This document shows positions 50,836 through 59,551 of a stretch of 64,000 nt of DNA, in pieces. Under the pieces are notes generated by a model. The model was given only the letters and a program-made list of their open reading frames with translations, ran no database searches and was not told the origin of the DNA. The stretch's first letter is position 1, and each line of letters starts with the position of its first letter. Source of the DNA: Bacillota bacterium (lineage in GTDB: Bacteria; Bacillota; Clostridia; Christensenellales; SZUA-584); contig JAEYLC010000040.1 in the NCBI GenBank assembly GCA_023461435.1, forward strand, positions 23,029-87,028. The letters run 5' to 3'. The translations under genes and the position numbers were made by a program.

Positions 50836-51591
50836 ATGCTGAAAGCCACAAACATCAAAAAGAAATTCGGCAAGCTCGAGGTATTAAAAGGTGTTGACCT
50901 TGAGGTGAATAAAGGCGACGTGATCGCGATCATCGGACCGTCCGGCTCCGGTAAGAGCACGTTCCTGCGCTGCGTCAATCTGCTCGAGACCGTGGACGGC
51001 GGCAGCCTCGAGATCGACGGCGAGTACCTTTTCCATGAGGAAGGCGGCAAGGTGCATATCGCCGAGCCTGTAAAAAAGCGCGCGCTGCGCAAGCGTCTCG
51101 GCATGGTGTTTCAGGATTTCAATCTGTTTCCGCATCTCTCGGTGATGCAGAACCTGATGCTGGCGCCCCTGCAAGAGGAGAACGCGGACAAAGACGCGAT
51201 TGAATTGAGCTGCCGCGAGCTGCTGCGCAAGGTGGGGCTTTCCGAAAAGGAAAAAAGCTATCCGTGCGAACTGTCCGGCGGGCAGCAGCAGCGCGTCGCG
51301 ATTGCGCGCGCGCTTGCGCTCAAGCCCGATATACTCTGTTTTGACGAGCCGACATCGGCCCTTGACCCTGAGCTGACCGGCGAGGTGCTGGCTGTGATGA
51401 AGCAGCTCGCGAAAGAGCATATGACCATGGTTGTGGTGACGCACGAGATGGGGTTTGCGGGCGAGGTGGCCAACGAGGTGCTGTTTATGGACGACGGCGT
51501 GGTGGTGGAGCAAGGAACACCCGCGCAGGTGCTTAAGAATCCGTCACAGCAGCGCACACGCGATTTTATGAGCAAGCTGCTCACGGTTTAG
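50836..51591 (+). CDS. Polar amino-acid ABC transporter ATPase
   Basis: A 251-residue ATPase: Walker A GPSGSGKST (about 35-43), signature LSGGQQQRVAIARAL, Walker B ILCFDEPTSALDPELTG, H-loop VTHEMGFAGEVA. The insert EEGGKVHIAEPVKKRALRK after strand 3 is typical of the GlnQ/HisP group. It energises the permease encoded 9 bp upstream. A strong terminator follows. Confidence 0.94.
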   Translation: MLKATNIKKKFGKLEVLKGVDLEVNKGDVIAIIGPSGSGKSTFLRCVNLLETVDGGSLEIDGEYLFHEEGGKVHIAEPVKKRALRKRLGMVFQDFNLFPHLSVMQNLMLAPLQEENADKDAIELSCRELLRKVGLSEKEKSYPCELSGGQQQRVAIARALALKPDILCFDEPTSALDPELTGEVLAVMKQLAKEHMTMVVVTHEMGFAGEVANEVLFMDDGVVVEQGTPAQVLKNPSQQRTRDFMSKLLTV

Positions 51592-51643
51592 GCTGTGGCG
51601 TGTTTTATGCCCTATCCCGTTACAGAAACTGTGGAAATCCTAA

Positions 51644-51674
51644 AAGCGCCCTGTCTCTACAAGACAGGGCGCTT
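51644..51674. terminator. Strong bidirectional terminator
   Basis: AAGCGCCCTGTC (51644-51655) and GACAGGGCGCTT (51663-51674) form a perfect 12-bp GC-rich stem between the amino-acid ABC ATPase (plus) and the MerR gene (minus). Confidence 0.85.
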
Positions 51675-51686
51675 CATTCTTCGTGT

Positions 51687-52667
51687 CTATCGTTCCTTAA
51701 TCGGCATCAGCAGATCGAGCTGCATATCCTCAGGCGCTGTGTGGCCTTGCATAACGTGGCTGACATAATTAAGCTGCTCCTCAAGCAGGCCACACATATG
51801 CTCCTGATCGTGCATGTCACCGGCAAACGTATATTTTTCATGATCTGACACCCAATCAAACAACCACTCCCATTCATGGAAATTGCCCATTTGAATCATA
51901 TGGACAGCATACAGCCCGCCCTCGAACTTTTTCTTTGTTAAAGGCTCCGGCACCTCCATATCTTCGGGTATCGTTACCCACATTTCGTACCCGTGATAAC
52001 CGCTGTCGTCCTTGGGGTTAGGATGGTTAAACCCGTAATTGCGCAGATCGGGCTTGATTTTACACAGGTTATTTTCACTTACAAAGCTGTCAATCATTTC
52101 GCTTACATGGGCCTCCGGCTCATCTCCGATAAAATGTGCCGAGGCCACTGCCGACGGCGGCAATCGGATAATACGCACATCCGTGAGCCTGGAGAGACTT
52201 TTATCCGCTTTCTTCAAATCGTCCATTGTCTTATCCTCCAAATTGTTCAAATTCGCGTAAGACAGTGATTCTATAGATGCCAGTATAGCATCATCGGATG
52301 TCAGCAGATTATGAACAGAAACTTGGGCCGTTTGCTTAAGCTCGTCAAGAAAGCGGCTGAGTATGCTCTTGATTGTGGTCAGCGCCGTGATCTGCTCATC
52401 AATTTCAGCTATGTTCTGTCTGAACACCTCAACAGCCGTCACGGCCTCGGGTTTTTGCAGTATCACTCTGATCTGCTTGAGCGGTATCCTCAACTTGCGC
52501 AGTATCACGATCTGCCTTAAGCGCATGAGCGTCGCTTCATCGTACATACGGTAGGCATAGTTCTCGCGCCGGTAGCTCTCGATAAGCCCAAACTGCTCGT
52601 AATAGCGCAGCATGCGCGTGGATACCCGGTATCGTTTTGAAACCTCGCTGATTGTCATCCCTTGCAT
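51687..52667 (-). CDS. MerR-family regulator with C-terminal GyrI-like effector domain
   Basis: About 326 residues from ATG 52667 (AAGGAGTGAGG upstream). N-terminal MerR domain (MTISEVSKRYRVSTRMLRYYEQFGLIESYRRENYAYRMYDEATLMRLRQIVILRKLRIPLKQI), dimerisation helix, and a C-terminal GyrI-like ligand-binding domain (residues ~170-326). Multidrug-responsive MerR regulators (BmrR-like) share this layout. The promoter upstream has a 19-bp spacer with a dyad, so the protein should activate its own gene. Confidence 0.9.
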   Translation of the reverse strand: MQGMTISEVSKRYRVSTRMLRYYEQFGLIESYRRENYAYRMYDEATLMRLRQIVILRKLRIPLKQIRVILQKPEAVTAVEVFRQNIAEIDEQITALTTIKSILSRFLDELKQTAQVSVHNLLTSDDAILASIESLSYANLNNLEDKTMDDLKKADKSLSRLTDVRIIRLPPSAVASAHFIGDEPEAHVSEMIDSFVSENNLCKIKPDLRNYGFNHPNPKDDSGYHGYEMWVTIPEDMEVPEPLTKKKFEGGLYAVHMIQMGNFHEWEWLFDWVSDHEKYTFAGDMHDQEHMCGLLEEQLNYVSHVMQGHTAPEDMQLDLLMPIKER

Positions 52668-52691
52668 ATCCTCACTCCTTACCTGACTGAA

Positions 52692-52722
52692 GTATAAACG
52701 GCGACACGGTGTCAAAGTCAAT
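52692..52722 (-). promoter_or_regulatory. MerR-type promoter, 19-bp spacer with GACAC dyad
   Basis: On the minus strand TTGACT (52722-52717) and TATACT (52697-52692) are 19 bp apart, the overlong spacing typical of MerR-activated promoters. The dyad GACACCGTGTC (52714-52704) sits in the spacer where MerR dimers bind. Confidence 0.8.
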
Positions 52723-52747
52723 GGCTTATATCGTATTTTTTATGACC

Positions 52748-53521
52748 CTAATCAGCAGCAGCCTTCCCCTGCTCCGCCGCGTATCCGGCTGTCATCTTGC
52801 TCATGAGCCGCCCCATCTTGACCGGGAAAAGATAACACCCCATCGTCTGAACCTTCTGCATAAAGCTGTGGCAGATGATGAGCCGCTTCGAACCGATGTG
52901 CTTCGCAAGCCCCCGCCCCACCTTTTCGGGGTCTGCCTTGAACTCCTTGGGCACGGGCAGCGGCGCTGCCGAGGCCGTGCGCGTGAGCGGCGGATGAAAC
53001 AGATGAAACGTGATGCCGTCGCTGCGGTACTCGATCCCTAGGCATTTCGCGAGGCTCTCGATCGCCCCTTTGCTCGACGCGTACGGGCTGATATTGACAA
53101 AGCCCATCACGCCGACGCCCGAGCTCGTGAAAATCACGCGTCCCTGCCGTTGCTTTTGCATATAAGGCGCCACGGCCTTCGCGAGCCGCAGCGCACCGAA
53201 GTAATTCACATCCAGCACGTCGCGGTAGATATCCTCGGCAATTTCGCTTGCAGGCGCAAACGTGCACACGCACGCGTTGTGAACCGCAATATCAACCGTC
53301 TGAAAAGCATCCGCGATTTGGGCAACGCTCTTTTCAACGCTTTGCGCATCGCGCATATCGCAGACGAGCGGCAGCAGCCTTGGTCCGTGCTTCTCCTTCA
53401 GCGGCGCTAAATTTGCAACGTCGATATCGAGCACGGCTGCCGAGTGCCCGTCCTCCAGCAGCTTTTTAACCATGTAATAGCCTATTCCCTGATTGCCACC
53501 CGTCACGATAATGTTTGACAT
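52748..53521 (-). CDS. Short-chain dehydrogenase/reductase
   Basis: A 257-residue SDR: cofactor motif VTGGNQGIGYY (TGxxxGxG), NA motif HNACVC (usually NNAG), active-site Ser in FTSSGVG and Tyr-Lys in SPYASSKGAIE. The ~50-residue C-terminal tail ends in hydrophobic segments (MGCYLFPVKMGRLMSKM). Similar to 3-ketodihydrosphingosine reductase-like SDRs in Firmicutes; substrate unknown. 1 bp after the TetR stop codon, so co-transcribed and probably the regulated target. Confidence 0.88.
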   Translation of the reverse strand: MSNIIVTGGNQGIGYYMVKKLLEDGHSAAVLDIDVANLAPLKEKHGPRLLPLVCDMRDAQSVEKSVAQIADAFQTVDIAVHNACVCTFAPASEIAEDIYRDVLDVNYFGALRLAKAVAPYMQKQRQGRVIFTSSGVGVMGFVNISPYASSKGAIESLAKCLGIEYRSDGITFHLFHPPLTRTASAAPLPVPKEFKADPEKVGRGLAKHIGSKRLIICHSFMQKVQTMGCYLFPVKMGRLMSKMTAGYAAEQGKAAAD

Positions 53522-53522
53522 G

Positions 53523-54137
53523 CTATTGTACTCCGCTTTCCATAAAGAATTTGAATATATGGCGGTTCACCTTCTCGCGAAAGTCCCGTTTCTTTCCCTC
53601 TGTCAATGTCCCGCTTAATAGATAGCGCTGTGTATAAAGATAAATCGGCGAATAATATTTGACCGCGAGATAATCGCTGTCCGCGGATGTGAGGATACCG
53701 ATTCCCGTCAGCCGGACAAATACCCTGCTTTGAAACCGCAGCGGCTCATCAAACATCCACCTGATATAAATCCGCCGGACTTCCTCGTTACCCATTTGTT
53801 CAAGCGACATCACGCGCAAAAACCGGTTGCAGAAATCATCCATGAGATACGCTTCAAAAAAGGTATCCGACACGGCCTGCATCGCGTTTTGATCGATACC
53901 GTCTATGTCGGCCATCTCACGGTCGAGCCGGGCCATCATATCCGTTGCGATCGTTTGGAACTTGAGCGACAACGCCTCAAATATCGCGCGCTTGTTTTCA
54001 AAATGGTAGTAAACGGTGCTTTCTTTGATGCCGATCTGCCCGCATATATCCCGGATCGATACGGCGGTGTACCCGTCTTTGGAAAACAGATCAAGCGCGG
54101 CATCCATTATTCTTTGCTTTGTTGTTTCTTCAGCCAT
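53523..54137 (-). CDS. TetR-family repressor
   Basis: About 204 residues from ATG 54137 (GAGGGAAGCC upstream). The N-terminal HTH is typical: TTKQRIMDAALDLFSKDGYTAVSIRDICGQIGIKESTVYYHFENKRAIFEAL. The C-terminal ligand domain is not recognised. Two perfect 16-bp palindromes in the promoter should be its operators, so it represses itself and the SDR gene downstream. Confidence 0.92.
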   Translation of the reverse strand: MAEETTKQRIMDAALDLFSKDGYTAVSIRDICGQIGIKESTVYYHFENKRAIFEALSLKFQTIATDMMARLDREMADIDGIDQNAMQAVSDTFFEAYLMDDFCNRFLRVMSLEQMGNEEVRRIYIRWMFDEPLRFQSRVFVRLTGIGILTSADSDYLAVKYYSPIYLYTQRYLLSGTLTEGKKRDFREKVNRHIFKFFMESGVQ

Positions 54138-54147
54138 GGCTTCCCTC

Positions 54148-54195
54148 TCTAACACTTGTTAGACTCATTTTATCTAACAAGTGTTAGAATGTCAA
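54148..54195 (-). promoter_or_regulatory. TetR promoter with two identical palindromic operators
   Basis: On the minus strand TTGACA (54195-54190) and TAAAAT (54172-54167) have a 17-bp spacer. Palindromes TCTAACA-NN-TGTTAGA lie at 54173-54188 (filling the spacer) and 54148-54163 (around the transcription start), with centres 25 bp apart. Their arms are identical and only the two central bases differ. Confidence 0.88.
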
Positions 54196-54275
54196 CAAAA
54201 AAATAGGCCATACCTAAAATCAGTATGGCTTATATGAGTTTTTTGCTTCTTTTCTTCAAACAAACCAGAGAAAAG

Positions 54276-54380
54276 GTGCCCTTAGCCTCCTTTTGAAAGG
54301 AGGTGGCACACGCAGTGTGACGGAGGATTGCGGCTAAGACCGTCCAGACATTACATCAATCCTCAGTCAGCTCACGCTAA
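54276..54380. repeat. ~105-bp intergenic repeat-like element with nested hairpins
   Basis: The region holds CCTCCTTTTGAAAGGAGG (54286-54303, perfect hairpin), CACAC-GCA-GTGTG (54307-54319), and GAGGATTG/CAATCCTC (54323-54330 with 54357-54364). The order 'AAAGGAGGTGGCACACG..GTGTGACGGAGGATTG ... CAATCCTCAGTCAG' is a pattern I associate with abundant intergenic repeats of clostridial genomes. It separates the TetR and MacB-like genes. No ORF. Confidence 0.65.
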
Positions 54381-54393
54381 CAGTAACCAACAC

Positions 54394-55557
54394 CTATTCG
54401 TATCTCAACGCGTCGATCGGCTTTAATGTCGCGGCTTTGTTCGCGGGATAGATGCCGAACACCACGCCCACAAACGCCGAGAACCCGAGCGCAAGCGCGA
54501 TGGTTCCCGCCGACATGCCCATTGCGATACCCATTGCCGTGCCGATCACCTGCAGGCCGATATAACTGAGGCCGATGCCGATGATGCCGCCCGAAACGGA
54601 CAGCACGACCGCTTCAATGAGAAACTGCGATAGGATGTCCGTGCGCTGCGCGCCGATGGCCTTTCTGATGCCGATCTCGCGCGTGCGCTCCGTCACGGAG
54701 ACGAGCATGATATTCATAATGCCGATGCCGCCGACCAGCAGCGATATCGCCGCGATGCCCGAGAGCAGAATCGTCATCACGCTCATCACGTCGTTCATCA
54801 CGTCGATGATCGCGCTCTGGTTGATGATCATATAATCCTCGTCGCTGCCGAGCTCACGCGTCAGAAAATCGTCCGTCGCGTCCTCCGCCGCGTCCACCGT
54901 GTCGGGCGACATCGCGGACACATACAACGTGTCAAACTCCTTGTCGGTGAACAGCCGCTGCGCCGTCGTCAGCGGAATGATGATCGTCGTATCCTTGTTG
55001 GCAAGCATCGTATCCGACGGCTCTAAAAGCCCCACAACCGTAAAATCGTAGCCTTGTATCTCAAATGTGTTGCCGATGCAGTCCTTCGTACCAAACAGCT
55101 CATCCGCCACATCCGTGCCCACCACGGCATTGTAGCTGTGCGCTTCCACATCCACATCGCAGATGAACCGCCCATACTCGATTTTCTGGCCCGTGATCTG
55201 CTGGTAGCTGCTGGCCGCGCCTTCCACCTTATAGTCGCCGTCCTCCACGCCCGCCGTCACATTGACCGTGCGCGAGACGATCCCCGTCACGCCGTATATG
55301 GACGGGTCTTCCTTGAGCCTGTTTAAATCGGTCATCGTCAGGTAGGTGGGCTCCTGGCCCGTCATCGAGACCTGCAGCAGATTGGACCCGAGGCTCTCGA
55401 TCTGTCCGGTGATCTCGCCCGTCGCGCCCTGCACCACAGAAATCAGCAGCGTCACGGCGACCACGCCGATGATGATGCCGAGCATTGTGAGGAACGAACG
55501 CATCTTGTTGCCCTTAAGAGCCACAAACGCCATTTTCAGAGCCTGAGAGAACTTCAT
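54394..55557 (-). CDS. ABC transporter permease, MacB/YknZ-like
   Basis: A 387-residue membrane protein: an N-terminal helix (SFLTMLGIIIGVVAVTLLISVV), a ~220-residue extracytoplasmic MacB periplasmic-core-like domain (about 50-260), and three C-terminal helices of the FtsX type (IMNIMLVSVTERTREIGIRKAIGAQRTDILSQFLIEAVVLSVSGGIIGI). It forms a MacB-type mechanotransmission exporter with the ATPase upstream (4-bp overlap) and the MacA-like protein. Confidence 0.9.
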   Translation of the reverse strand: MKFSQALKMAFVALKGNKMRSFLTMLGIIIGVVAVTLLISVVQGATGEITGQIESLGSNLLQVSMTGQEPTYLTMTDLNRLKEDPSIYGVTGIVSRTVNVTAGVEDGDYKVEGAASSYQQITGQKIEYGRFICDVDVEAHSYNAVVGTDVADELFGTKDCIGNTFEIQGYDFTVVGLLEPSDTMLANKDTTIIIPLTTAQRLFTDKEFDTLYVSAMSPDTVDAAEDATDDFLTRELGSDEDYMIINQSAIIDVMNDVMSVMTILLSGIAAISLLVGGIGIMNIMLVSVTERTREIGIRKAIGAQRTDILSQFLIEAVVLSVSGGIIGIGLSYIGLQVIGTAMGIAMGMSAGTIALALGFSAFVGVVFGIYPANKAATLKPIDALRYE

Positions 55558-56240
55558 ACGGCCTCACCTCCGCTCTCGTCCTGAACCACGCGTCCGTCGC
55601 GTATATGCAGCCTGCGGCTCGCAAGCTTCGCGACATCGTTGTCGTGCGTGATCAGCAGTATTCCGCGCCCCTCGCGGTGCAGATTCATCAGCATGCCCAT
55701 GATCTCGCGTCCCGACTGCGAATCGAGGTTGCCCGTCGGCTCGTCGGCAAGTATCAGCGTCGGGTGCGTCGAAAGCGCCCGCGCGATTGCGACACGCTGC
55801 TGCTGGCCGCCCGAAAGCTCGGTCGGCTTGTGATTCATTCTGTCTGACAGCCCCACCTTCGCAAGCGAATCGGTCACGCGCTTTTTGCGCTCGGACACCG
55901 GCAGCCCCTGATAAATCAGCGGCAGTTCGACATTCTCGTACGCCGTGAGCTTGCTTAAAAGGTTAAACTGCTGAAAAATGAACCCGATCTCCTTGTTTCT
56001 GATTTCGCCGAGCTGGCGCTCGGTATATTCGTCTATGAGCTGGTCGTTGAGCCAGTACTCGCCCTCGTCCGCGAGGTCGAGACAGCCGATGATGTTCATC
56101 AGCGTCGATTTGCCGCTGCCCGAAGGCCCGATCACCGCGACGAACTCACCGTCATGGATCTTCAGCGACACGTCGTCGAGCGCGTGCACCTCCGATTCGC
56201 CCATTTGGTATGTTTTTTTCACATTGCGCAGTTCTATCAT
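55554..56240 (-). CDS. ABC transporter ATPase, MacB/LolD-like
   Basis: A 228-residue ATPase: Walker A GPSGSGKST (about 36-44), signature LSGGQQQRVAIARAL, Walker B LILADEPTGNLDSQSG, H-loop THDNDV. The sequence of LolD/YknY type. Overlaps the permease gene and lies 13 bp after the adaptor gene. Confidence 0.94.
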   Translation of the reverse strand: MIELRNVKKTYQMGESEVHALDDVSLKIHDGEFVAVIGPSGSGKSTLMNIIGCLDLADEGEYWLNDQLIDEYTERQLGEIRNKEIGFIFQQFNLLSKLTAYENVELPLIYQGLPVSERKKRVTDSLAKVGLSDRMNHKPTELSGGQQQRVAIARALSTHPTLILADEPTGNLDSQSGREIMGMLMNLHREGRGILLITHDNDVAKLASRRLHIRDGRVVQDESGGEAV

Positions 56241-56253
56241 ATCCGCGCCCTCA

Positions 56254-57834
56254 TTATTCCGCCGAAGAGCCGGGAGTGGCGCTGCTGTTATTGCTGCCGC
56301 CGTTATTACCGCCGGTCATATCACGGTTCATGCCGCCGCCCCACATTCTCTCCTGCAGGCTCGCTTCCTTCACCTGCGGCACCGCCACGCGGTCTCCCTC
56401 AATGAGCCCTTCCTTCACTTCGATGTTCACGCCGTCCGTGATGCCGGTGACCACCTTGTGCGTCGCAGGCGTATAATTGAGATCCTTGTTGATGTCGCCT
56501 TCAAACACCACAAACTTTTCGCCGTTGATCGTCTGTATCGCTTCCACGGGAATCAGCAGCACATCCTGCGCGCGCTCAGAGACGATCTGCACATCCGCGC
56601 TCATGCCGAGCAGCACATCCTGCGCGTTCTCCAGCGTCAGCGTCACGGTGTATTTTGTCACATTGTTCTGCGCCGTGCCGACAGGATTGATCTTCAGTAT
56701 GTTGGCCGTATATGTCTTGTCAGGCAGCGCGTCAAACGTCACCGTCGCTGCGTCGCCCGTTTCGATCGACGCGATATCCAGCTCGTCGATCTCGACATCG
56801 ATCTTGACCGCGCCCGCGTTCTGTACCGTAAACAGCGCCGCGCCCTGCTGAACGGGCTGCCCCTTTTTCAGAGAAAGCCCCGTCACCACGCCGTCTGAGC
56901 CTGCACGAACGCTCAGATTATCGATATCGGCCGTCACGTCATCGAGGTCCTGCTGCAGGCTCTCGCGCTGCTCCAGCAGCGAATAGAGCGTGCTCGAGAG
57001 TATCTCTCCTTCGAGCGTCATGAGCTTGCCGCCGCGCGACACATCGTCGCCCGCTTCCACGCGCACATCGTCCACCGTACCGCCCTTCGCCGATACATAC
57101 ACCGGATTCGCCACGTCCACCGTGCCGCTGCCGATCTCGGCGCCGTTTGCGTCCGCCACCACCGTGCTGTCACCGATGGCAAAACCGTCGTCCTCAAACT
57201 GCACGGTCGCCTTGCCGCCCGATACGCTCAGCACCACGCCGTCCACGCTTGCCGTTCCCACCGTCACCGTCACGGCATCCCCGGGAACCGGCTTATCCTT
57301 GAACAGCACCTCCGTCTTCATCAGATCGTCCGGGCAGATGACGGCCAGCGCGCCGTCCCGCTCGACAACCGCGTCCACGGTATCGCCTTCCTTGGCGTAA
57401 ACGGCTTTGACGACACCCTCCACGGGCGACATCACGCTTTTGCTGCCCGTCGTGGAACGCGCCGTCAGTATGGACATATCCACGTCGTCAAGCTGCTGCT
57501 CCAGGCTGCTCTTTTGCGAATCGAGCGCATCGCTTGTGAGCACCGCGACCACGTCTCCCGCGCTCACGGTGTCTCCGTTTTCGTGCAGCACGTCAGCTAC
57601 CTGGCTGGCCGCATCCGCATACACAGTCTCATCCTCGAGCGGCTCCACGGTACCCGCGCCCTTCACCTTCACCTCGATCGTGCCCTTGGTCACATTAACA
57701 ATGTCGTATGTGGTTTTAGCCAGCTCCGCCTGGTTCGCGCGCATGCGCAGATATCCGAATACCCCGAGCGCCACAATCACAAGAACGATCACGAGAATCA
57801 CGATTCTTTTCTTCGACTTCTTTTTCTTGCTCAT
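56254..57834 (-). CDS. MacA/YknX-like membrane-fusion (adaptor) protein
   Basis: About 526 residues from ATG 57834 (GGAGGG 10 bp before). N-terminal helix after a KKKKSKKRI start (about 9-30); lipoyl/HlyD halves (TVEPLEDETVYADAASQVADVLHENGDTVSAGDVVAVL and VVTGLSLKKGQPVQQGAALFTVQNAGAVKIDVEIDELDIASIETGDAATVTFD), barrel-like strands, and a low-complexity Gly/Asn/Ser tail (MNRDMTGGNNGGSNNSS). It links the ABC pump to the envelope. In Bacillus, YknWXYZ exports the SdpC toxin; here the substrate is unknown. First in the operon. Confidence 0.88.
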   Translation of the reverse strand: MSKKKKSKKRIVILVIVLVIVALGVFGYLRMRANQAELAKTTYDIVNVTKGTIEVKVKGAGTVEPLEDETVYADAASQVADVLHENGDTVSAGDVVAVLTSDALDSQKSSLEQQLDDVDMSILTARSTTGSKSVMSPVEGVVKAVYAKEGDTVDAVVERDGALAVICPDDLMKTEVLFKDKPVPGDAVTVTVGTASVDGVVLSVSGGKATVQFEDDGFAIGDSTVVADANGAEIGSGTVDVANPVYVSAKGGTVDDVRVEAGDDVSRGGKLMTLEGEILSSTLYSLLEQRESLQQDLDDVTADIDNLSVRAGSDGVVTGLSLKKGQPVQQGAALFTVQNAGAVKIDVEIDELDIASIETGDAATVTFDALPDKTYTANILKINPVGTAQNNVTKYTVTLTLENAQDVLLGMSADVQIVSERAQDVLLIPVEAIQTINGEKFVVFEGDINKDLNYTPATHKVVTGITDGVNIEVKEGLIEGDRVAVPQVKEASLQERMWGGGMNRDMTGGNNGGSNNSSATPGSSAE

Positions 57835-58067
57835 CGAGCCTGTCCCTCCAAATTTATAATAAATCAATTATTTTACGGAAAATCATCTTTCAGCTATTTT
57901 ACCAAGGAATAATGTTTGTAAACAGTGCAAAAAGGCATGCTTAACAGATTATTCACATTGCTGATAGTTGAATATGGGTTTACTTAAAGAATGTACGGGA
58001 AAAACGTCCTGTATGGCAAAATAAGCGGCCCGCTGTCATCAAGAAATCGCCGGTGGATGAGGAAAGG

Positions 58068-59417
58068 CTATATCAGTATCTCGAGCGCGTCAAACACATG
58101 CCGCACGCCGAAAACCTCGATGCCGTCCGGAATTTTAAGCCCGGCAAGATTGGATTTTGGAATCACGGCCTTTTTAAACCCCATCTTGCTGCTTTCCATC
58201 AGCCGCTTTTCGACCTGCCCCACGGCGCGCACTTCGCCGGTGAGGCCCACCTCGCCCATCGCCACCGCGTCGCTGATCGGCGCGTCGCGAAAGCTCGAGA
58301 CAATGCTGGCCGCCATCGCGAGGTCTGCCGCGGGCTGATTGAGCTTCATGCCGCCCGCCACATTGAGATACACGTCCTGATTATAAAGCTTTAAGCCCAT
58401 GCGCTTTTCGAGCACGGCGACCATCAGCGCCATGCGCCCGAAATCGAGCCCCGCCGCCATGCGGCGCGGCATCTGAAACGATGTGAGACTCACGAGCGCC
58501 TGCAGCTCGAGCAGCACCGGCCGTGTGCCCTCAATCGCGGGATACACGCACGAGCCGGACGCCTCCTTCGCGCGCTCGCCGAGCAGCAGCCCCGAGGGGT
58601 TCTCCACCTCGTGCATGCCGTCGTCGCGCATATCAAAAACGCCGATCTCGTTGGTGGACCCGAAGCGGTTTTTCACGGCGCGCAGTATACGAAAAGTCCC
58701 CTGCCGCTCGCCCTCGAAATACAGCACGGTATCGACCATGTGCTCCACCACGCGCGGCCCCGCGATCGCGCCCTCCTTGGTGACATGCCCGATGATGAAT
58801 ATGGCTGTGCCGCTCGTCTTGGCCTCGCGCGTTAAAAGCGCGGCGCATTCCTTGATCTGGCTCAGGCTGCCCGCCGCGGGCCCGAGGCGCGATGAGTACA
58901 TGGTCTGTATCGAATCCACCACCACAAAATCCGGCGCGTTTTCGTGTATGCGCGAGACGCAGCTGTTGACCTCCGTCTCGGCCAGCAGCTTGATATCACT
59001 CTTGATGCCAAGCCTTTGCGCGCGCAGACGGATCTGCCGCAACGATTCCTCGCCCGATATGTACAGCACGCGCTTGCCGCCGCGCGCAAGCGAATCCGCC
59101 ACCTGCAGAAACAGCGTGGATTTGCCGATGCCCGGCTCGCCGCCCGCGAGCACCACCGAGCCTTCCACCACGCCCGCGCCGAGCACTCTGTCGAGCTCCA
59201 AATACCCGGTGGACCAGCGCGCGGTGTCTTCCATCGACACGTCCTTTAAGAGCACCGCCTGCTCACCGAGCGGCGCGCTCTGAATACCCTTGACGGGCGC
59301 GGCAACCATCATTTCCTCGAGTGTGTTCCATTCCTTGCACGCCGGGCACTGCCCCAGCCATTTCGCGCACTGATAACCGCATTCACTGCAGACGTACGCC
59401 GTCTTTTCCTTTGCCAT
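58068..59417 (-). CDS. radA: DNA repair protein RadA
   Basis: About 449 residues from ATG 59417 (GGGAGG upstream). It has a C4 zinc finger CSECGYQCAKWLGQCPACKEW (about 10-30), a RecA-like core with Walker A LAGGEPGIGKST (about 90-101), the RadA KNRFG motif (VKNRFGSTNEIGVF), and a C-terminal Lon-protease-like domain (LDFGRMALMVAVLEKRMGLKLYNQDVYLNVAGGMKLNQPAADLAMAASIVSSFRD). RadA helps branch migration during recombination. Monocistronic here. Confidence 0.95.
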   Translation of the reverse strand: MAKEKTAYVCSECGYQCAKWLGQCPACKEWNTLEEMMVAAPVKGIQSAPLGEQAVLLKDVSMEDTARWSTGYLELDRVLGAGVVEGSVVLAGGEPGIGKSTLFLQVADSLARGGKRVLYISGEESLRQIRLRAQRLGIKSDIKLLAETEVNSCVSRIHENAPDFVVVDSIQTMYSSRLGPAAGSLSQIKECAALLTREAKTSGTAIFIIGHVTKEGAIAGPRVVEHMVDTVLYFEGERQGTFRILRAVKNRFGSTNEIGVFDMRDDGMHEVENPSGLLLGERAKEASGSCVYPAIEGTRPVLLELQALVSLTSFQMPRRMAAGLDFGRMALMVAVLEKRMGLKLYNQDVYLNVAGGMKLNQPAADLAMAASIVSSFRDAPISDAVAMGEVGLTGEVRAVGQVEKRLMESSKMGFKKAVIPKSNLAGLKIPDGIEVFGVRHVFDALEILI

Positions 59418-59498
59418 TCGGGCCTCCCTGATCGCGTTCATATCATTGTTTCTGACAGTTATTATATATGCTTTTGCTACTCAAGGCAAAAGAAATAA

Positions 59499-59519
59499 GG
59501 CCCCCGCCATTTGGAGGCC
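59499..59519 (-). terminator. Terminator of the EF-hand-like gene
   Basis: On the minus strand GGCCTCC (59519-59513) and GGGGGCC (59505-59499) pair with one G-U, followed by TTATTTCTTTT. The tail points to transcription from the gene at 59552. Confidence 0.65.
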
Positions 59520-59551
59520 GTCTGACAGTATATGAAGTGATGCTGTGTTGC

